Assembly (NCBI GenBank): GCA_025353485.1
Contig: JANXQO010000024.1
Span: 1 to 64,000, forward strand
DNA: 64,000 nucleotides
Direction: 5' to 3'
Source: Chitinophagales bacterium
Lineage (GTDB): Bacteria; Bacteroidota; Bacteroidia; Chitinophagales; Chitinophagaceae
Position 1 is the first letter of the stretch, and the number at the start of each line of letters is the position of its first letter. Both the position numbers and the translations under genes were made by a program. The notes below the pieces were generated by a model that saw only the letters and a list, made by a program, of their open reading frames with translations, searched no databases and was not told where the DNA came from. This document shows positions 25,138-34,340 of this stretch, piece after piece.

Positions 25138-26484
25138 ATGAAATTTTTAATCATCATCCTGTGGCTCCATATTGTATTGTGGGGTTGTAAAATAAAACAG
25201 GGTTATGATAAGAGCGCAATCCAACCACTCACCGGCCATTTTACAGGTTATTTTGAATATAAGGATAAGAGGCTAAATACAACATTCGATTTTGATTTTC
25301 AAAATAATAAACAGGTTGCTTTTATTTCGGTACCCGATAATCTTCAACTGGATAAGCCTTTCACACAAGTAAGATATGACTCACCTCATATTAATTTAAG
25401 CATGCGGGATGGGGAGCAAACGCTAACCATTAATGCTGTTTTATATAAAGATAAAATTGAAGGGGCATTAAATAATAAAATTCCGGCAAAAATATATTTA
25501 AGTAAAGTTGATAATTATAAACCACCCGTAAAGCCTTACACAATTGAAGAAGTTGTTTTAAATAACAATGGGATCAAACTCAATGCAAAACTTTATCTTC
25601 CAAAAAGGGTTACACCCTCTGCAGCAATCATAATGGTTTGCGGTACAGGCGCACATACAAAAGAAGAATATAATGGCAGCGCAGATCTATTTGCGTCATC
25701 AGAAATTGCAACACTCATTTTTGACAAACGCAATGTTACCAACTTTCCTGAATTAAATTTAAAACGTATAAATTCTGACATTACAACTATGACTGATCTG
25801 GTGAGTGATGTTGAAGCAGCATTTAATTTTCTTAAAAAAAGAAAAGAAATAAACCCTGAAAAAATTGGTTTGATTGGTTTTAGCCTTGGTGCAGTAGAAG
25901 TACCAGTGGTTGCTGCAAGGCATCCGGATATTGCTTTTCTAATTGCAGTTTCCGGTAATGCAACTACTGATGAAGAATTTATAATAAACCAGGGAATAAA
26001 TCTTTTAAAAGATAAAAATTATACCGCTGACATAATAGAAAAAGCGAACGAAATATATAATGAGCTTTTTGCCTATGCAGAAAATAAGGCAAACAAAAAA
26101 CACTTGCAAACATTGCTTGATAATGCTTTCAATGATGGTTGGGGGCAAATTATTTTTCAGCCGGAAGTTCCAGGTGATAATGAATTAAAGTATTTGCTAA
26201 CATGGAATAATTATAAATTTGATCCTGCATATTATTGGAAACAAATTAATGTTCCCTGCCTGATAATTTATGGCGCAAAGGATAATTATATTCCTGTACA
26301 AAAAAGTATCGAAATATTAAATAAAGTTTTCTCAAACAAAAAGGAACTGCTATCGCTTAAGGTTTATCCAAATGCTGATCATACAATAACAACTGTTTCC
26401 CAGCCTAGTAATTTTGATTTCCCAAAATATGCCGACGGATATATTAGCGACTTAATAAACTGGCTTTCTAAACAAATTAAATAG
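25138..26484 (+). CDS. Alpha/beta hydrolase, probable lipoprotein
   Basis: 448 residues. The N-terminus MKFLIIILWLHIVLWGC ends in a lipobox-like LWGC (Cys17), so it is probably lipid-anchored. An N-terminal beta-rich domain of about 130 residues precedes the hydrolase fold. That fold shows MVCGTGAHTKEEYNG, the nucleophile elbow GFSLGAVEVPV, IYGAKDNYIPVQKS with the acidic residue and NADHTITT with the His. Similar two-domain proteins are annotated as acyl-CoA thioester/dienelactone-type hydrolases. The substrate is unknown. Confidence 0.8.
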   Translation: MKFLIIILWLHIVLWGCKIKQGYDKSAIQPLTGHFTGYFEYKDKRLNTTFDFDFQNNKQVAFISVPDNLQLDKPFTQVRYDSPHINLSMRDGEQTLTINAVLYKDKIEGALNNKIPAKIYLSKVDNYKPPVKPYTIEEVVLNNNGIKLNAKLYLPKRVTPSAAIIMVCGTGAHTKEEYNGSADLFASSEIATLIFDKRNVTNFPELNLKRINSDITTMTDLVSDVEAAFNFLKKRKEINPEKIGLIGFSLGAVEVPVVAARHPDIAFLIAVSGNATTDEEFIINQGINLLKDKNYTADIIEKANEIYNELFAYAENKANKKHLQTLLDNAFNDGWGQIIFQPEVPGDNELKYLLTWNNYKFDPAYYWKQINVPCLIIYGAKDNYIPVQKSIEILNKVFSNKKELLSLKVYPNADHTITTVSQPSNFDFPKYADGYISDLINWLSKQIK

Positions 26485-26542
26485 TGCCATAGCCTTCTCT
26501 CACAAACTCACAAAATTTATTATCTTTAAGAAAATATTCTTT

Positions 26543-26779
26543 ATGAGCAAAAAAGAACTCATAGAAAAAACAATTAATACACTTGAAAAGTTGCCGGAGG
26601 AGAAGATTATTGAAGTATCTGATTTTGCTGATTCGATTCTTCAAAAAAATGGGGATACCCAATTACTACAGGACATTGCTCAATTAACTACCCAATCAAA
26701 AAGCTATGAGTTTTTAGCAAATGAAGAAGAGCTTTATACGTTAAATGATATCAAAGAAACTTACAATGATAAAGGGTGA
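26543..26779 (+). CDS. Antitoxin-like protein upstream of a MazF/PemK toxin
   Basis: 78 residues. The N-terminal MSKKELIEKTINTLEKLPEE is followed by an EVSDFADSIL helix, resembling DUF2281-type antitoxins. The acidic C-terminus (FLANEEELYTLNDIKETYND) fits a toxin-wrapping tail. The gene overlaps the toxin start by 14 nt, a normal toxin-antitoxin arrangement. It would bind and neutralise the toxin and repress the operon; this role is inferred from position and composition. Confidence 0.7.
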   Translation: MSKKELIEKTINTLEKLPEEKIIEVSDFADSILQKNGDTQLLQDIAQLTTQSKSYEFLANEEELYTLNDIKETYNDKG

Positions 26780-27086
26780 TATCATTTTAGTTCCGTTTCC
26801 TTTCACAAATTTAGAAGGCTCTAAAATTCGCCCTGCTCTTGTTTTGATATCTTCTGATATTGATGTTACAATTGCATTTATTACAACTCAATTTAATTGG
26901 ATTGATGAAAGCTGTGTAGCAATTGAAGCATCAATAGAAAATGGATTAAAGAAAAATTCTTTAATCAGGTTAAACAAATTAGCCAGTGTAGATAACAATC
27001 TTGCTTTAGGAAAAATTGGCAAGTTACAATTGAAGGATATTGTGCAAATAAATGCCCAACTTAAAAAAATACTTAAAATATCTTAA
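26766..27086 (+). CDS. PemK/MazF-family toxin
   Basis: The start at 26766 gives 106 residues beginning MIKGDIILVPFPFTNLEGSK, the canonical PemK/MazF N-terminus. IRPALVL follows and the C-terminal ALGKIGKLQLKDIVQIN strand-helix closes the fold. Such toxins are sequence-specific endoribonucleases that arrest translation. The gene overlaps the antitoxin stop by 14 nt and precedes a PLP decarboxylase by 12 nt, which may be co-transcribed by read-through. Confidence 0.87.
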   Translation: MIKGDIILVPFPFTNLEGSKIRPALVLISSDIDVTIAFITTQFNWIDESCVAIEASIENGLKKNSLIRLNKLASVDNNLALGKIGKLQLKDIVQINAQLKKILKIS

Positions 27087-27098
27087 AATATCCGCTAT

Positions 27099-28517
27099 AT
27101 GCAATACGAAGAATTCCGCAAAGCAGGACATAACCTTATTGATTACATAACTGACTATCTGCAACAGTCACAAAACAAACCTTTGTTTAATAATGTAGAA
27201 CCATCTTTTTTAAATGAGCTATTTGATGAATCAATTCCCAACCATCCGCAATCGCTTGATGCAATTCAAAAAATATTGGAACAGAAATTATTGCCTTACT
27301 GTACTAATGTAAATCATCCGGGCTACATGGGACTTATCACGCCATCGCCAAATCCGGCGGGCATTTTAGGCGATCTTTTAGCAGCAGCATTAAATCAAAA
27401 CCTTGGGGCGTACACAATTGGCCCTTCTGCAACTGCAATGGAGTTGCGTGTGATACGCTGGCTTAATGATCTTATTGGTTATGATGAAAAAGCCGGTGGC
27501 AACCTTACCAGCGGTGGTATGATGGCGAACTTTATCGGATTAAAATTAGCAAGAGATTTTACAACGGGTGATGTGGCACAACATGAAGGCATCCAGGGAA
27601 AGTGGGCTGTGTATGTTTCAGAAGAGCGGCACGTTTCCATTGATAAATCTGTTGATGCAATCGGCCTGGGAAGAAACGCTTTAAGAGCATTGCCCACTGA
27701 TGATAAATTTCAATTAAAAATAAATGCGCTGGAAGAAACGATTGCAAAAGATAAAAGAGATAGTATAAAACCTTTGTGTATTATTGGTTTGGCAGGCACT
27801 ACAAACCTGGGTGCTGTTGATGATCTTGAAGCATTGCATCAAATTGCAGTGAGAGAAAAATGTTGGTTTCATGTGGATGCAGCGTATGGCGGCGGCATGT
27901 TACTGTCAGAAAAAAATAAAAATTTATTAAAGGGCTTGCATCTGGCTGATTCAGTTACCATTGATCCGCATAAATGGTTTTATGCGCCGCTGGATTGTGG
28001 TGCTGTATTGGTAAAAGATCATGATCAGTTAACAAGATCATTCGGCATTCAACATGCCTACCTAACTGACAGGAGCAACAACGAACGCTACCAGTTTTAT
28101 GTTCATGGTTTTGAACAATCAAAACGTTTCCGCAGTTTAAAAGTATGGATGAGTTTTCAGCATTATGGTAAAGATAAAATTGGTGAGTGGGTTGATGACA
28201 ATGTTGCACAGGCAATGCATTTGCACAACCTTGCCTGTAACAGTAAAGACTTTGAAAGTGCGACCCAGCCAATGATGTCAGCGATTTGTATCCGTTATAA
28301 AAATGAAAATTTATCTAACGAAGAGCTTACAAAACTTCATCGTGATGTGGCCGCACGAATTGAAAAGGAAGGACAGTTTTGGTTTGCAACAACTGAACTT
28401 AAAGGCAAAACATGGTTCAGAATTAATCCTGTAAATATTAATACAACTATTGAAACAATGGATAAATTATTTGCAACGCTGCAGGAATATTGCGGGGAAT
28501 TTTTAATCCTTAAATAA
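27099..28517 (+). CDS. PLP-dependent amino-acid decarboxylase (group II, aromatic type)
   Basis: 472 residues, the usual length of aromatic-L-amino-acid decarboxylases. Motifs include NVNHPGYMGLITPSPNP, GGNLTSGGMMANF, VSEERHVSIDKS, GLAGTTNLGAVDDL and HVDAAYGGG. SVTIDPHKWFYAPLDCG carries the PLP lysine at about residue 292. It removes the carboxylate of an aromatic amino acid (Trp, Tyr, Phe or DOPA) in the cytoplasm; the exact substrate cannot be assigned by eye. The first 12 nt after the toxin stop are the only gap upstream. Confidence 0.9.
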   Translation: MQYEEFRKAGHNLIDYITDYLQQSQNKPLFNNVEPSFLNELFDESIPNHPQSLDAIQKILEQKLLPYCTNVNHPGYMGLITPSPNPAGILGDLLAAALNQNLGAYTIGPSATAMELRVIRWLNDLIGYDEKAGGNLTSGGMMANFIGLKLARDFTTGDVAQHEGIQGKWAVYVSEERHVSIDKSVDAIGLGRNALRALPTDDKFQLKINALEETIAKDKRDSIKPLCIIGLAGTTNLGAVDDLEALHQIAVREKCWFHVDAAYGGGMLLSEKNKNLLKGLHLADSVTIDPHKWFYAPLDCGAVLVKDHDQLTRSFGIQHAYLTDRSNNERYQFYVHGFEQSKRFRSLKVWMSFQHYGKDKIGEWVDDNVAQAMHLHNLACNSKDFESATQPMMSAICIRYKNENLSNEELTKLHRDVAARIEKEGQFWFATTELKGKTWFRINPVNINTTIETMDKLFATLQEYCGEFLILK

Positions 28518-28562
28518 TTCTAAAATCTATTTTCATCTACCTATTATTTCATTAAGGCTAAT

Positions 28563-28570
28563 TATATTTG
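28563..28570 (+). promoter_or_regulatory. Putative -7 box for the hicB transcript
   Basis: TATATTTG fits TAnnTTTG, 55 nt before the hicB ATG. No convincing -33 TTTG was found at normal spacing. Confidence 0.4.
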
Positions 28571-28625
28571 TACTGTCTCACACTATAACCCATTTATTTA
28601 ATTGGTTATCTTTTTAAAGTCAATT

Positions 28626-29009
28626 ATGAAAGCAGCAAATATTTCCGGTAAATGGCAGGAAGGAACAAATTTTGTAAAATTAAGTTTGCCTGTAATGATA
28701 TTTGAAGAAGAAGGTTCGCAGATCGCCTATATTCCGGTATTGGATTTGAGCGGCTGTGGCAATAGTGAAGTTGAAGCCATAGATTCTTTGAAAGTTGCTT
28801 TGGATGATTATTTTTCTTACACAACAAGAAAAAAAACACTCACTGCAGATTTGAAAAAACATGGATGGATAATAACAAAGAAACGCAAACCCTTTGTAGC
28901 GCCTGATATAACTGATATTCTCAACAAGAATGAATACCTGCATGAAATAGTAAATACCCGCCCATATAAAATGGATAGAATGTCTGTGAATATTCCTCAT
29001 TATGCTTAA
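28626..29009 (+). CDS. HicB-like antitoxin
   Basis: 127 residues from the ATG at 28626. The partial RNase H-like fold appears as KLSLPVMIFEEEGSQIAYIP, DLSGCGNSEVEAIDSLKVAL and DDYFSYT. This matches the HicB/UPF0150 pattern, including the glycine-rich GCGNS turn before the helix. A C-terminal extension follows. HicB neutralises the HicA mRNA interferase. The gene immediately downstream (3 nt) is a HicA relic with its middle missing, so this antitoxin is now orphaned. Confidence 0.75.
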   Translation: MKAANISGKWQEGTNFVKLSLPVMIFEEEGSQIAYIPVLDLSGCGNSEVEAIDSLKVALDDYFSYTTRKKTLTADLKKHGWIITKKRKPFVAPDITDILNKNEYLHEIVNTRPYKMDRMSVNIPHYA

Positions 29010-29012
29010 TCT

Positions 29013-29142
29013 ATGTCATTTAAAACAGGCAATCTTAAATTATCTATTGTAAGAAAAATTTTAGAACAAGAGGGTTGTAAGTGTTATGCGAACGCTTGAT
29101 TTAAGTAATAAAGACATGGAGAAAATAGTAAACGAAATTTAA
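29013..29142 (+). pseudogene. Decayed HicA-like toxin (internal deletion)
   Basis: An ATG 3 nt after hicB opens MSFKTGNLKLSIVRKILEQEG, the N-terminal helix of HicA-type toxins, and ends at a stop near 29099. A second frame from 29082 reads RTLDLSNKDMEKIVNEI and stops at 29142, resembling the C-terminal helix of the same family. The central strands with the catalytic His are absent. An internal deletion plus frameshift is the simplest reading. Confidence 0.6.
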
Positions 29143-29168
29143 TTCTAAAAAATAAATATAAATAAATC

Positions 29169-29522
29169 ATGAAAACTATTATTATCAGCACACTTACTTT
29201 GCTTTCATCATTTCAATTATTTGCACAAAATGATGCAGATAAAGTTGAACAATATGCAGAAGTTGTTGTAACGCCAAGATCGCTTAGCAGCAAAGTAACC
29301 GTTGATATAGATTATGGGGAAGAAAGAAGTATATGGAAAGATAACCGCGTAAAAACAGATGAGGGTAAATTAAAGAAATTTAATACCGTGGTAGATGCTT
29401 TAAATTATATGGGAAAAGAGGGTTGGAGACTGGTGAATGCATTCCCTTTTATTACAGGCAACACACAGGTATACCACTATGTGTTTAAAAAATCTTTTTC
29501 AAAAGCGGAAATAACGCAGTAA
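29169..29522 (+). CDS. Hypothetical secreted protein (DUF4177-like C-terminus)
   Basis: 117 residues with a signal peptide (MKTIIISTLTLLSSFQLFAQ). The mature part contains QYAEVVVTPRSLSSKVTVDIDYGEE. The pattern ALNYMGKEGWRLVNAFPF, followed by a Tyr-rich YHYVFKK strand, resembles the DUF4177 fold of small proteins. The function is unknown. It lies 26 nt after the hicA relic and converges on a DEAD-box helicase 15 nt downstream. Confidence 0.65.
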   Translation: MKTIIISTLTLLSSFQLFAQNDADKVEQYAEVVVTPRSLSSKVTVDIDYGEERSIWKDNRVKTDEGKLKKFNTVVDALNYMGKEGWRLVNAFPFITGNTQVYHYVFKKSFSKAEITQ

Positions 29523-29537
29523 GTAAAGCCCGGTACA

Positions 29538-30863
29538 TTATTTGGCCACATCTATCTTTACCTTTTTATTTTTTATTTTTTGATCTTTTATCAGTTGGAG
29601 TGTTTGGCTAACTTTTAATTTTCTTACCGCAACAAAAGAAAAAAAATCTTTAACATCAATTAATCCTATATCATCTTTTTTTAACTGGCCCTTGTTTGAT
29701 AAAAACCCTACAATATCAATTTTATTTACTTTGTCTTTTTTTCCTGCAGCAATAAAAAGTGTTGTCCATTTTGGTTTTTCGGGTAACGGGCTATTCTCCG
29801 GCAATTCCAAATGTTCAACATCTTCTTTAATATAAGCAGGTAATTTTTCTTCGGCAGATAAAATAAGTATGGCAGTTCCGCCTGCATCCATCCTTGCTGT
29901 GCGGCCATTTCTGTGAATATAAATTTCTTTAGTTGCAGGCAGGTGATAATGTACAATGTATTTTATATTAGGAATATCAAGCCCACGGGAAGCGAGATCG
30001 GTTGTAACCAAAACATTCACCGTTCCGTTTTTAAATTTGCATAAAGCGCTGTCCCGTTGTTGCTGTTCCATTGCGCCATGATAAAATTCATTTACAATTC
30101 CTTTTTTTGTAAGAAGATCACTGGTACGCTCAACAGATTCACGATGGTTGCAAAAAACAATAACAGATTTGTTGCCAATTGAACAGATGAGTTTAAAAAG
30201 CGTATCCGTTTTATCTTTTTCCGGTGATAAAACAGTTTGTATATGAAGCTTGTTTTCTTTTTCGTTCCCTGATAAAAAATTAAGTCTGAGGGGAGATTTT
30301 AACCTAATAAAATCCGGTACTTCCACTGCTTCGGTGGCTGAGGTTAATATTCTTTTTTGTAGAGACTTTAGTGATTCAACAATAAAAATAATCTCTTCCC
30401 AAAAACCTGATTCAAGTGATTTATCAAACTCGTCAAGCACTAAAGTATCAATGGTGTCAATAGTAATATTCCCCCGTCTTATGTGATCAGCCAAACGTCC
30501 GGGCGTTCCCACCAACAAAGCCGGTGGTTGAATTAAATTATTCTCTTCAGTTTCTCTTAAATGGCCGCCATAACAACAGCTTATTTTAAAATCGGTGCCC
30601 ATTGATTTAAATACCTGTTCTATCTGTATTGCCAGTTCTCTTGAAGGAACAATTATTAATGCCTGCGTTTTTTTATTGCTTTTGTCAAATCTTTGCAGCA
30701 GCGGTATTAAAAACGCAATTGTTTTTCCTGAACCTGTTAAAGACAATAAAATAACATTGTCATTTTTTTCAATTGTCTCTATTGCTGAAAGCTGCATTTC
30801 ATTAAGTGCATCAATTTTTAAATTGGAAAGTAACTTTTCTGTAGAATAATTTTTTGTATGCAT
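29538..30863 (-). CDS. DEAD-box RNA helicase, DEFD variant, with DbpA-like domain
   Basis: 441 residues. Walker A is SLTGSGKT at 41-48, followed by PSRELA, GTPGRLADHI and LVLDEFDKSLES (DEFD instead of DEAD). TSAT, SRGLDI and HRNGRTAR complete the core. The C-terminal ~75 residues (WTTLFIAAGKKDKVNKIDI) form a DbpA-type RNA-binding domain, suggesting a 23S rRNA or ribosome-assembly role. The variant motif II occurs in some real helicases. It is transcribed alone, leftward, convergent with the preceding small gene. Confidence 0.9.
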   Translation of the reverse strand: MHTKNYSTEKLLSNLKIDALNEMQLSAIETIEKNDNVILLSLTGSGKTIAFLIPLLQRFDKSNKKTQALIIVPSRELAIQIEQVFKSMGTDFKISCCYGGHLRETEENNLIQPPALLVGTPGRLADHIRRGNITIDTIDTLVLDEFDKSLESGFWEEIIFIVESLKSLQKRILTSATEAVEVPDFIRLKSPLRLNFLSGNEKENKLHIQTVLSPEKDKTDTLFKLICSIGNKSVIVFCNHRESVERTSDLLTKKGIVNEFYHGAMEQQQRDSALCKFKNGTVNVLVTTDLASRGLDIPNIKYIVHYHLPATKEIYIHRNGRTARMDAGGTAILILSAEEKLPAYIKEDVEHLELPENSPLPEKPKWTTLFIAAGKKDKVNKIDIVGFLSNKGQLKKDDIGLIDVKDFFSFVAVRKLKVSQTLQLIKDQKIKNKKVKIDVAK

Positions 30864-31022
30864 TGGTGCAAAAGTATGAAACTTACCACCAGCATACAGT
30901 TTACCCGGTTTGCGGCTACTACTTAAATAATGCTGATAAGTTGTGTTAACACTAAATTATACCGCTCACTAAAAAATATTACCGTTCACCTTTAAACCTA
31001 TCAACAAATTTGAGTGTTACAA

Positions 31023-31030
31023 TAAATTTG
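31023..31030 (+). promoter_or_regulatory. Putative -7 box for the outer-membrane protein gene
   Basis: TAAATTTG fits the TAnnTTTG consensus 21 nt before the ATG at 31052. A TTTG at 31009-31012 is too close to be the -33 element. Confidence 0.3.
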
Positions 31031-31051
31031 CAATACCAAATAAAGTTTATT

Positions 31052-33499
31052 ATGAGAAATTTAGTTTTATTGCTTTTATGTGTATTTACAGGAGCAATTA
31101 CATATGCCCAACAAATTACAGGTAGTATAAAAGATGAGCAGGGGAAAACGCTGCAGGGTGCAACCGTTTCTTTAAAAAGATCAAAAGATTCTTCAGTAGT
31201 TAAATTAGGAGTAACTAACTCCACGGGCAGTTATACGTTTATAAATATTGCCAATGGTAAATATTTTATAAACACTTCCCATGTTGGCTATGTAATAAAA
31301 AATTCGCCTGCTTTTGAAGTAAGTGGCGAAGGCCTGGTACCTGTTCCGGAAATTTTATTATCTAAAGGTTCAGGCACTTTAAAAGAAGTTGCAATAACAT
31401 CTGAAAAACCCATAATTGAAGTTAAGGCTGATAAAACTATTTTAAATGTTGAGGGCAGCGTAAATGCTGTGGGGCAGGATGCTTTAGAGCTTTTGCGAAA
31501 ATCACCAGGCGTTGTTGTAGATAAAGATGAAAATCTTAGCCTTAGCGGTAAAAATGGTGTGCAGGTATATATTGATGGAAGGCCAACACCATTATCCGGA
31601 ACCGACCTTGCAGCTTATTTAAAAACATTACAATCTTCTTCTATTGAATCTATTGAGATCATCACCAATCCTTCATCTAAGTATGATGCGGCAGGCAATG
31701 CAGGTATTATCAATATAAAATTAAAAAAGAATAAATCTTATGGTACAAATGGTTCTGTAAATCTTGGTTACAGTATTGGCACTTATCCAAAGTATAATGG
31801 CGGTTTTTCATTAAACAACCGCAATAAGTACGTGAATTTATATGGGAACTACAATTACAATGATAGCCGGAATACGATGTACATAAATTTGTATCGCAAA
31901 CAATTAGATACTTTATTCGATCAGCGTTCTCTCATGAGCTTTACAGGGCACGGTCATAATTTTAAAGCAGGAGCTGATTATTTTATTAATAAGAAAAGTA
32001 CCCTTGGCGTAATGCTAAATGGCAATATTGGAGAAAATATATTTGCTAATGAAAGCCGCACCCCAATCTCCTATATACCATCCGGGCAATTGGTTAAAAC
32101 CCTTACCGCTTCTAATTCTACAGCAGGAAAACGAAATAGCGGCAACCTTAATATTAATTATAAATATGCTGATACATCAGGTCACGAATTGAATATAGAT
32201 GCTGACCGGGGCCTCTATAGAATTAAAAGCGATCAGATGCAGCCCAATAATTATTATGATAAAAGCGGCATCTTATACAACACACGTATCTATAATTTTA
32301 TTGCACCCACCGATATTGATATTTATAGTTTAAAAACTGATTACGAACAAAATTTTAAAAAAGGCCGGTTAGGTTTTGGCGGTAAAACATCATTTGTAAA
32401 AACAGCTAATGTTTTTAACCGTTATGATATTATTTCCGGCAGCAGGTTTTATGACAGTACAAGAAGTAATAGTTTTAATTATAAAGAAAATATAAATGCT
32501 TTTTATGTGAATTACAATAAGGCCTTTAAAGGTTTAATGATACAGTTTGGTGTGCGGATGGAAAATACTAACCTTGAAGGTATATCGGATGGGTATAAAT
32601 GGAGTGGTACAAAATTCATAACAAATAAGGATGGCTTTAAGAGAAACTATACTGACTTTTTCCCCAGTGGTGCAATTACCTTTAATAAAAAGCCAACAAG
32701 CCAGTGGGGTTTGCGGTACAGTCGCAGAATTGACAGACCTGCCTACCAGGATCTTAATCCATTTGAATTTAAATTAGATGAGTACACTTTTCAAAAAGGT
32801 AACATAAATCTCAGGCCGCAATACACAAATAGTTTTGCTATAACACATACTTATAAATACACCCTTACTACAACATTAAATTACAGCCATGTAAATGATG
32901 TATTCACCCAATTGATAGATACAGCAGAATTATCCAAAAGTTTTATTACTAAAAAGAATCTTGCTACGCAGGATGTTGTCAGCTTAAATATCAGTTATCC
33001 ATTCAGTAAAAAATGGTATAGTATTTTTTCTAACCTTAATGCAAACTATTCCCATTATAAAGCCAATTTTGGAACAGGAAGAACTGTGGACCTGGATGCT
33101 TATTCCTTCAATATTTATCAACAGCATACTTTTAAATTAGGTAAAGGTTATACAGGAGAAATAAGCGGCTTTTATACTTCACCTTCTATATGGCAGGGAA
33201 CTTTTAAAAGTACAGCTATGTGGGGAGTTGACGGAGGGTTATTGAAAACAATATTAAAAGGAAAAGGCACTGCAAAAATTGCTGTTAGTGATATTTTTAA
33301 TACAATGCATTGGGGAGGTACAAGCCAGTTTGCAGGACAATATATAAGAGCAAACGGTGGATGGGAGAGCCGTTTATTTAAAGTGAACTTTAGTTATCGC
33401 TTTGGTAACAACCAGGTAAAAGCTGCAAGGCAACGCAAAACCAGCCAGGAGGAAGAGAACCAGCGTGTAAGCGATGGAGGTGGAGGTATAGCAAAATAA
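31052..33499 (+). CDS. TonB-receptor-like outer-membrane beta-barrel family protein
   Basis: 815 residues from the ATG at 31052, which opens a signal peptide (MRNLVLLLLCVFTGAITYAQ). A carboxypeptidase-regulatory-like domain comes next (ITGSIKDEQGKTLQGATVSL, about 20-105). A plug-like region follows (ALELLRKSPGVVVDKDENL; VQVYIDGRPTPLSG; IEIITNPSSKYDAAGNAGI), then a long barrel with the RYSRRIDRPAYQDLNPFE stretch typical of this Bacteroidota family. The C-terminus has an unusual basic and Gly-rich tail. It is probably a transporter or biogenesis protein of the outer membrane, cargo unknown. A convergent terminator follows. Confidence 0.85.
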   Translation: MRNLVLLLLCVFTGAITYAQQITGSIKDEQGKTLQGATVSLKRSKDSSVVKLGVTNSTGSYTFINIANGKYFINTSHVGYVIKNSPAFEVSGEGLVPVPEILLSKGSGTLKEVAITSEKPIIEVKADKTILNVEGSVNAVGQDALELLRKSPGVVVDKDENLSLSGKNGVQVYIDGRPTPLSGTDLAAYLKTLQSSSIESIEIITNPSSKYDAAGNAGIINIKLKKNKSYGTNGSVNLGYSIGTYPKYNGGFSLNNRNKYVNLYGNYNYNDSRNTMYINLYRKQLDTLFDQRSLMSFTGHGHNFKAGADYFINKKSTLGVMLNGNIGENIFANESRTPISYIPSGQLVKTLTASNSTAGKRNSGNLNINYKYADTSGHELNIDADRGLYRIKSDQMQPNNYYDKSGILYNTRIYNFIAPTDIDIYSLKTDYEQNFKKGRLGFGGKTSFVKTANVFNRYDIISGSRFYDSTRSNSFNYKENINAFYVNYNKAFKGLMIQFGVRMENTNLEGISDGYKWSGTKFITNKDGFKRNYTDFFPSGAITFNKKPTSQWGLRYSRRIDRPAYQDLNPFEFKLDEYTFQKGNINLRPQYTNSFAITHTYKYTLTTTLNYSHVNDVFTQLIDTAELSKSFITKKNLATQDVVSLNISYPFSKKWYSIFSNLNANYSHYKANFGTGRTVDLDAYSFNIYQQHTFKLGKGYTGEISGFYTSPSIWQGTFKSTAMWGVDGGLLKTILKGKGTAKIAVSDIFNTMHWGGTSQFAGQYIRANGGWESRLFKVNFSYRFGNNQVKAARQRKTSQEEENQRVSDGGGGIAK

Positions 33500-33518
33500 A
33501 ATTTTAAAAAGATTGCAT

Positions 33519-33558
33519 AAAAAAATTGGTCCGGCTTATTGTCGGACCAATTTTTTTT
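33519..33558. terminator. Bidirectional terminator between convergent genes
   Basis: A stem TTGGTCCG/CGGACCAA (33526-33550) is flanked by an A-run on the left and a T-run on the right. It therefore works on both strands for the outer-membrane protein gene and the cytochrome gene. Confidence 0.9.
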
Positions 33559-33571
33559 ATGAATAAATATT

Positions 33572-34195
33572 CTACATTTTATGCTGAACAACAGGAGGTG
33601 CAGGTGGCGGAACAATATTGCTTATAGGTTTTGTAGATTTTAAATAGGCAAATATGGCCTTCAATTCGTCATCATTTAAATTTTTAAATGCAGGCCATGG
33701 CATTGGTGGTAATAACATACGGCTTCCGGCTAAGCCTTTTTGCTTGCCATTTCTAATACAAAATATAAACTGATCTTCATTCCATGTTCCTATTCCCGAT
33801 TCATCTGAAGTGAGATTAGCTGTATATGATATACCCCATGGACCTACCCATGAAGTAAGATCATTGGTAACAACAAGCCCTTTACTTTCCATTGCATTTC
33901 TATCTACATCGGGTGGTGGCTGTTTTGCAGGATGGCCTGATAATAATAATGTACTGTCATCTTCCGGGCCCATTTTCCCCATTTTTTTAGGAGTATGGCA
34001 ATTACCACAATCCATAGACATCACCAGGTGTTGTCCCCATTTAACCTGGGTTTCATAGCCACCATTACTTTTACTTCCAACAAGTACGGTATCTTTTTGA
34101 TTATTGGTTTCACCGGTTTTGTTATCGGTGCATTGGGAAAGAAAAAATGTGCTGCATACAAGGGTAATTACAATGATAACTGATAGTTTTTTCAT
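33572..34195 (-). CDS. c-type cytochrome lipoprotein paired with PuuD
   Basis: 207 residues. The N-terminus is a lipoprotein-like signal ending FFLSQC (Cys22). One heme-binding motif CGNCH lies at 63-67, in QHLVMSMDCGNCHTPK. The class I-like C-terminus is PPMPWPAFKNLNDDELKAIF, where Met may be the axial ligand. A Pro-rich tail ends the protein. It is transcribed leftward 145 nt downstream of puuD, so it may accept electrons from urate oxidation in the periplasm. That link is inferred from gene order. Confidence 0.8.
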   Translation of the reverse strand: MKKLSVIIVITLVCSTFFLSQCTDNKTGETNNQKDTVLVGSKSNGGYETQVKWGQHLVMSMDCGNCHTPKKMGKMGPEDDSTLLLSGHPAKQPPPDVDRNAMESKGLVVTNDLTSWVGPWGISYTANLTSDESGIGTWNEDQFIFCIRNGKQKGLAGSRMLLPPMPWPAFKNLNDDELKAIFAYLKSTKPISNIVPPPAPPVVQHKM

Positions 34196-34340
34196 AACAG
34201 AGTTTTAAGAGTAATAAAAAATTTTCAGGTGCTATAACCAGCTCAAACGGTTTTACGAAGGATTTCTTTTAATGAAGAAAATTAATTTTATCAGGTATTC
34301 CAAATTTAGGGTATAAATTATTAAGAATAAATAAAGTCAG

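Noticed and set aside
29082-29142. Independent small protein gene
   Set aside because: The frame reads as the C-terminal helix of the truncated HicA rather than an independent start.
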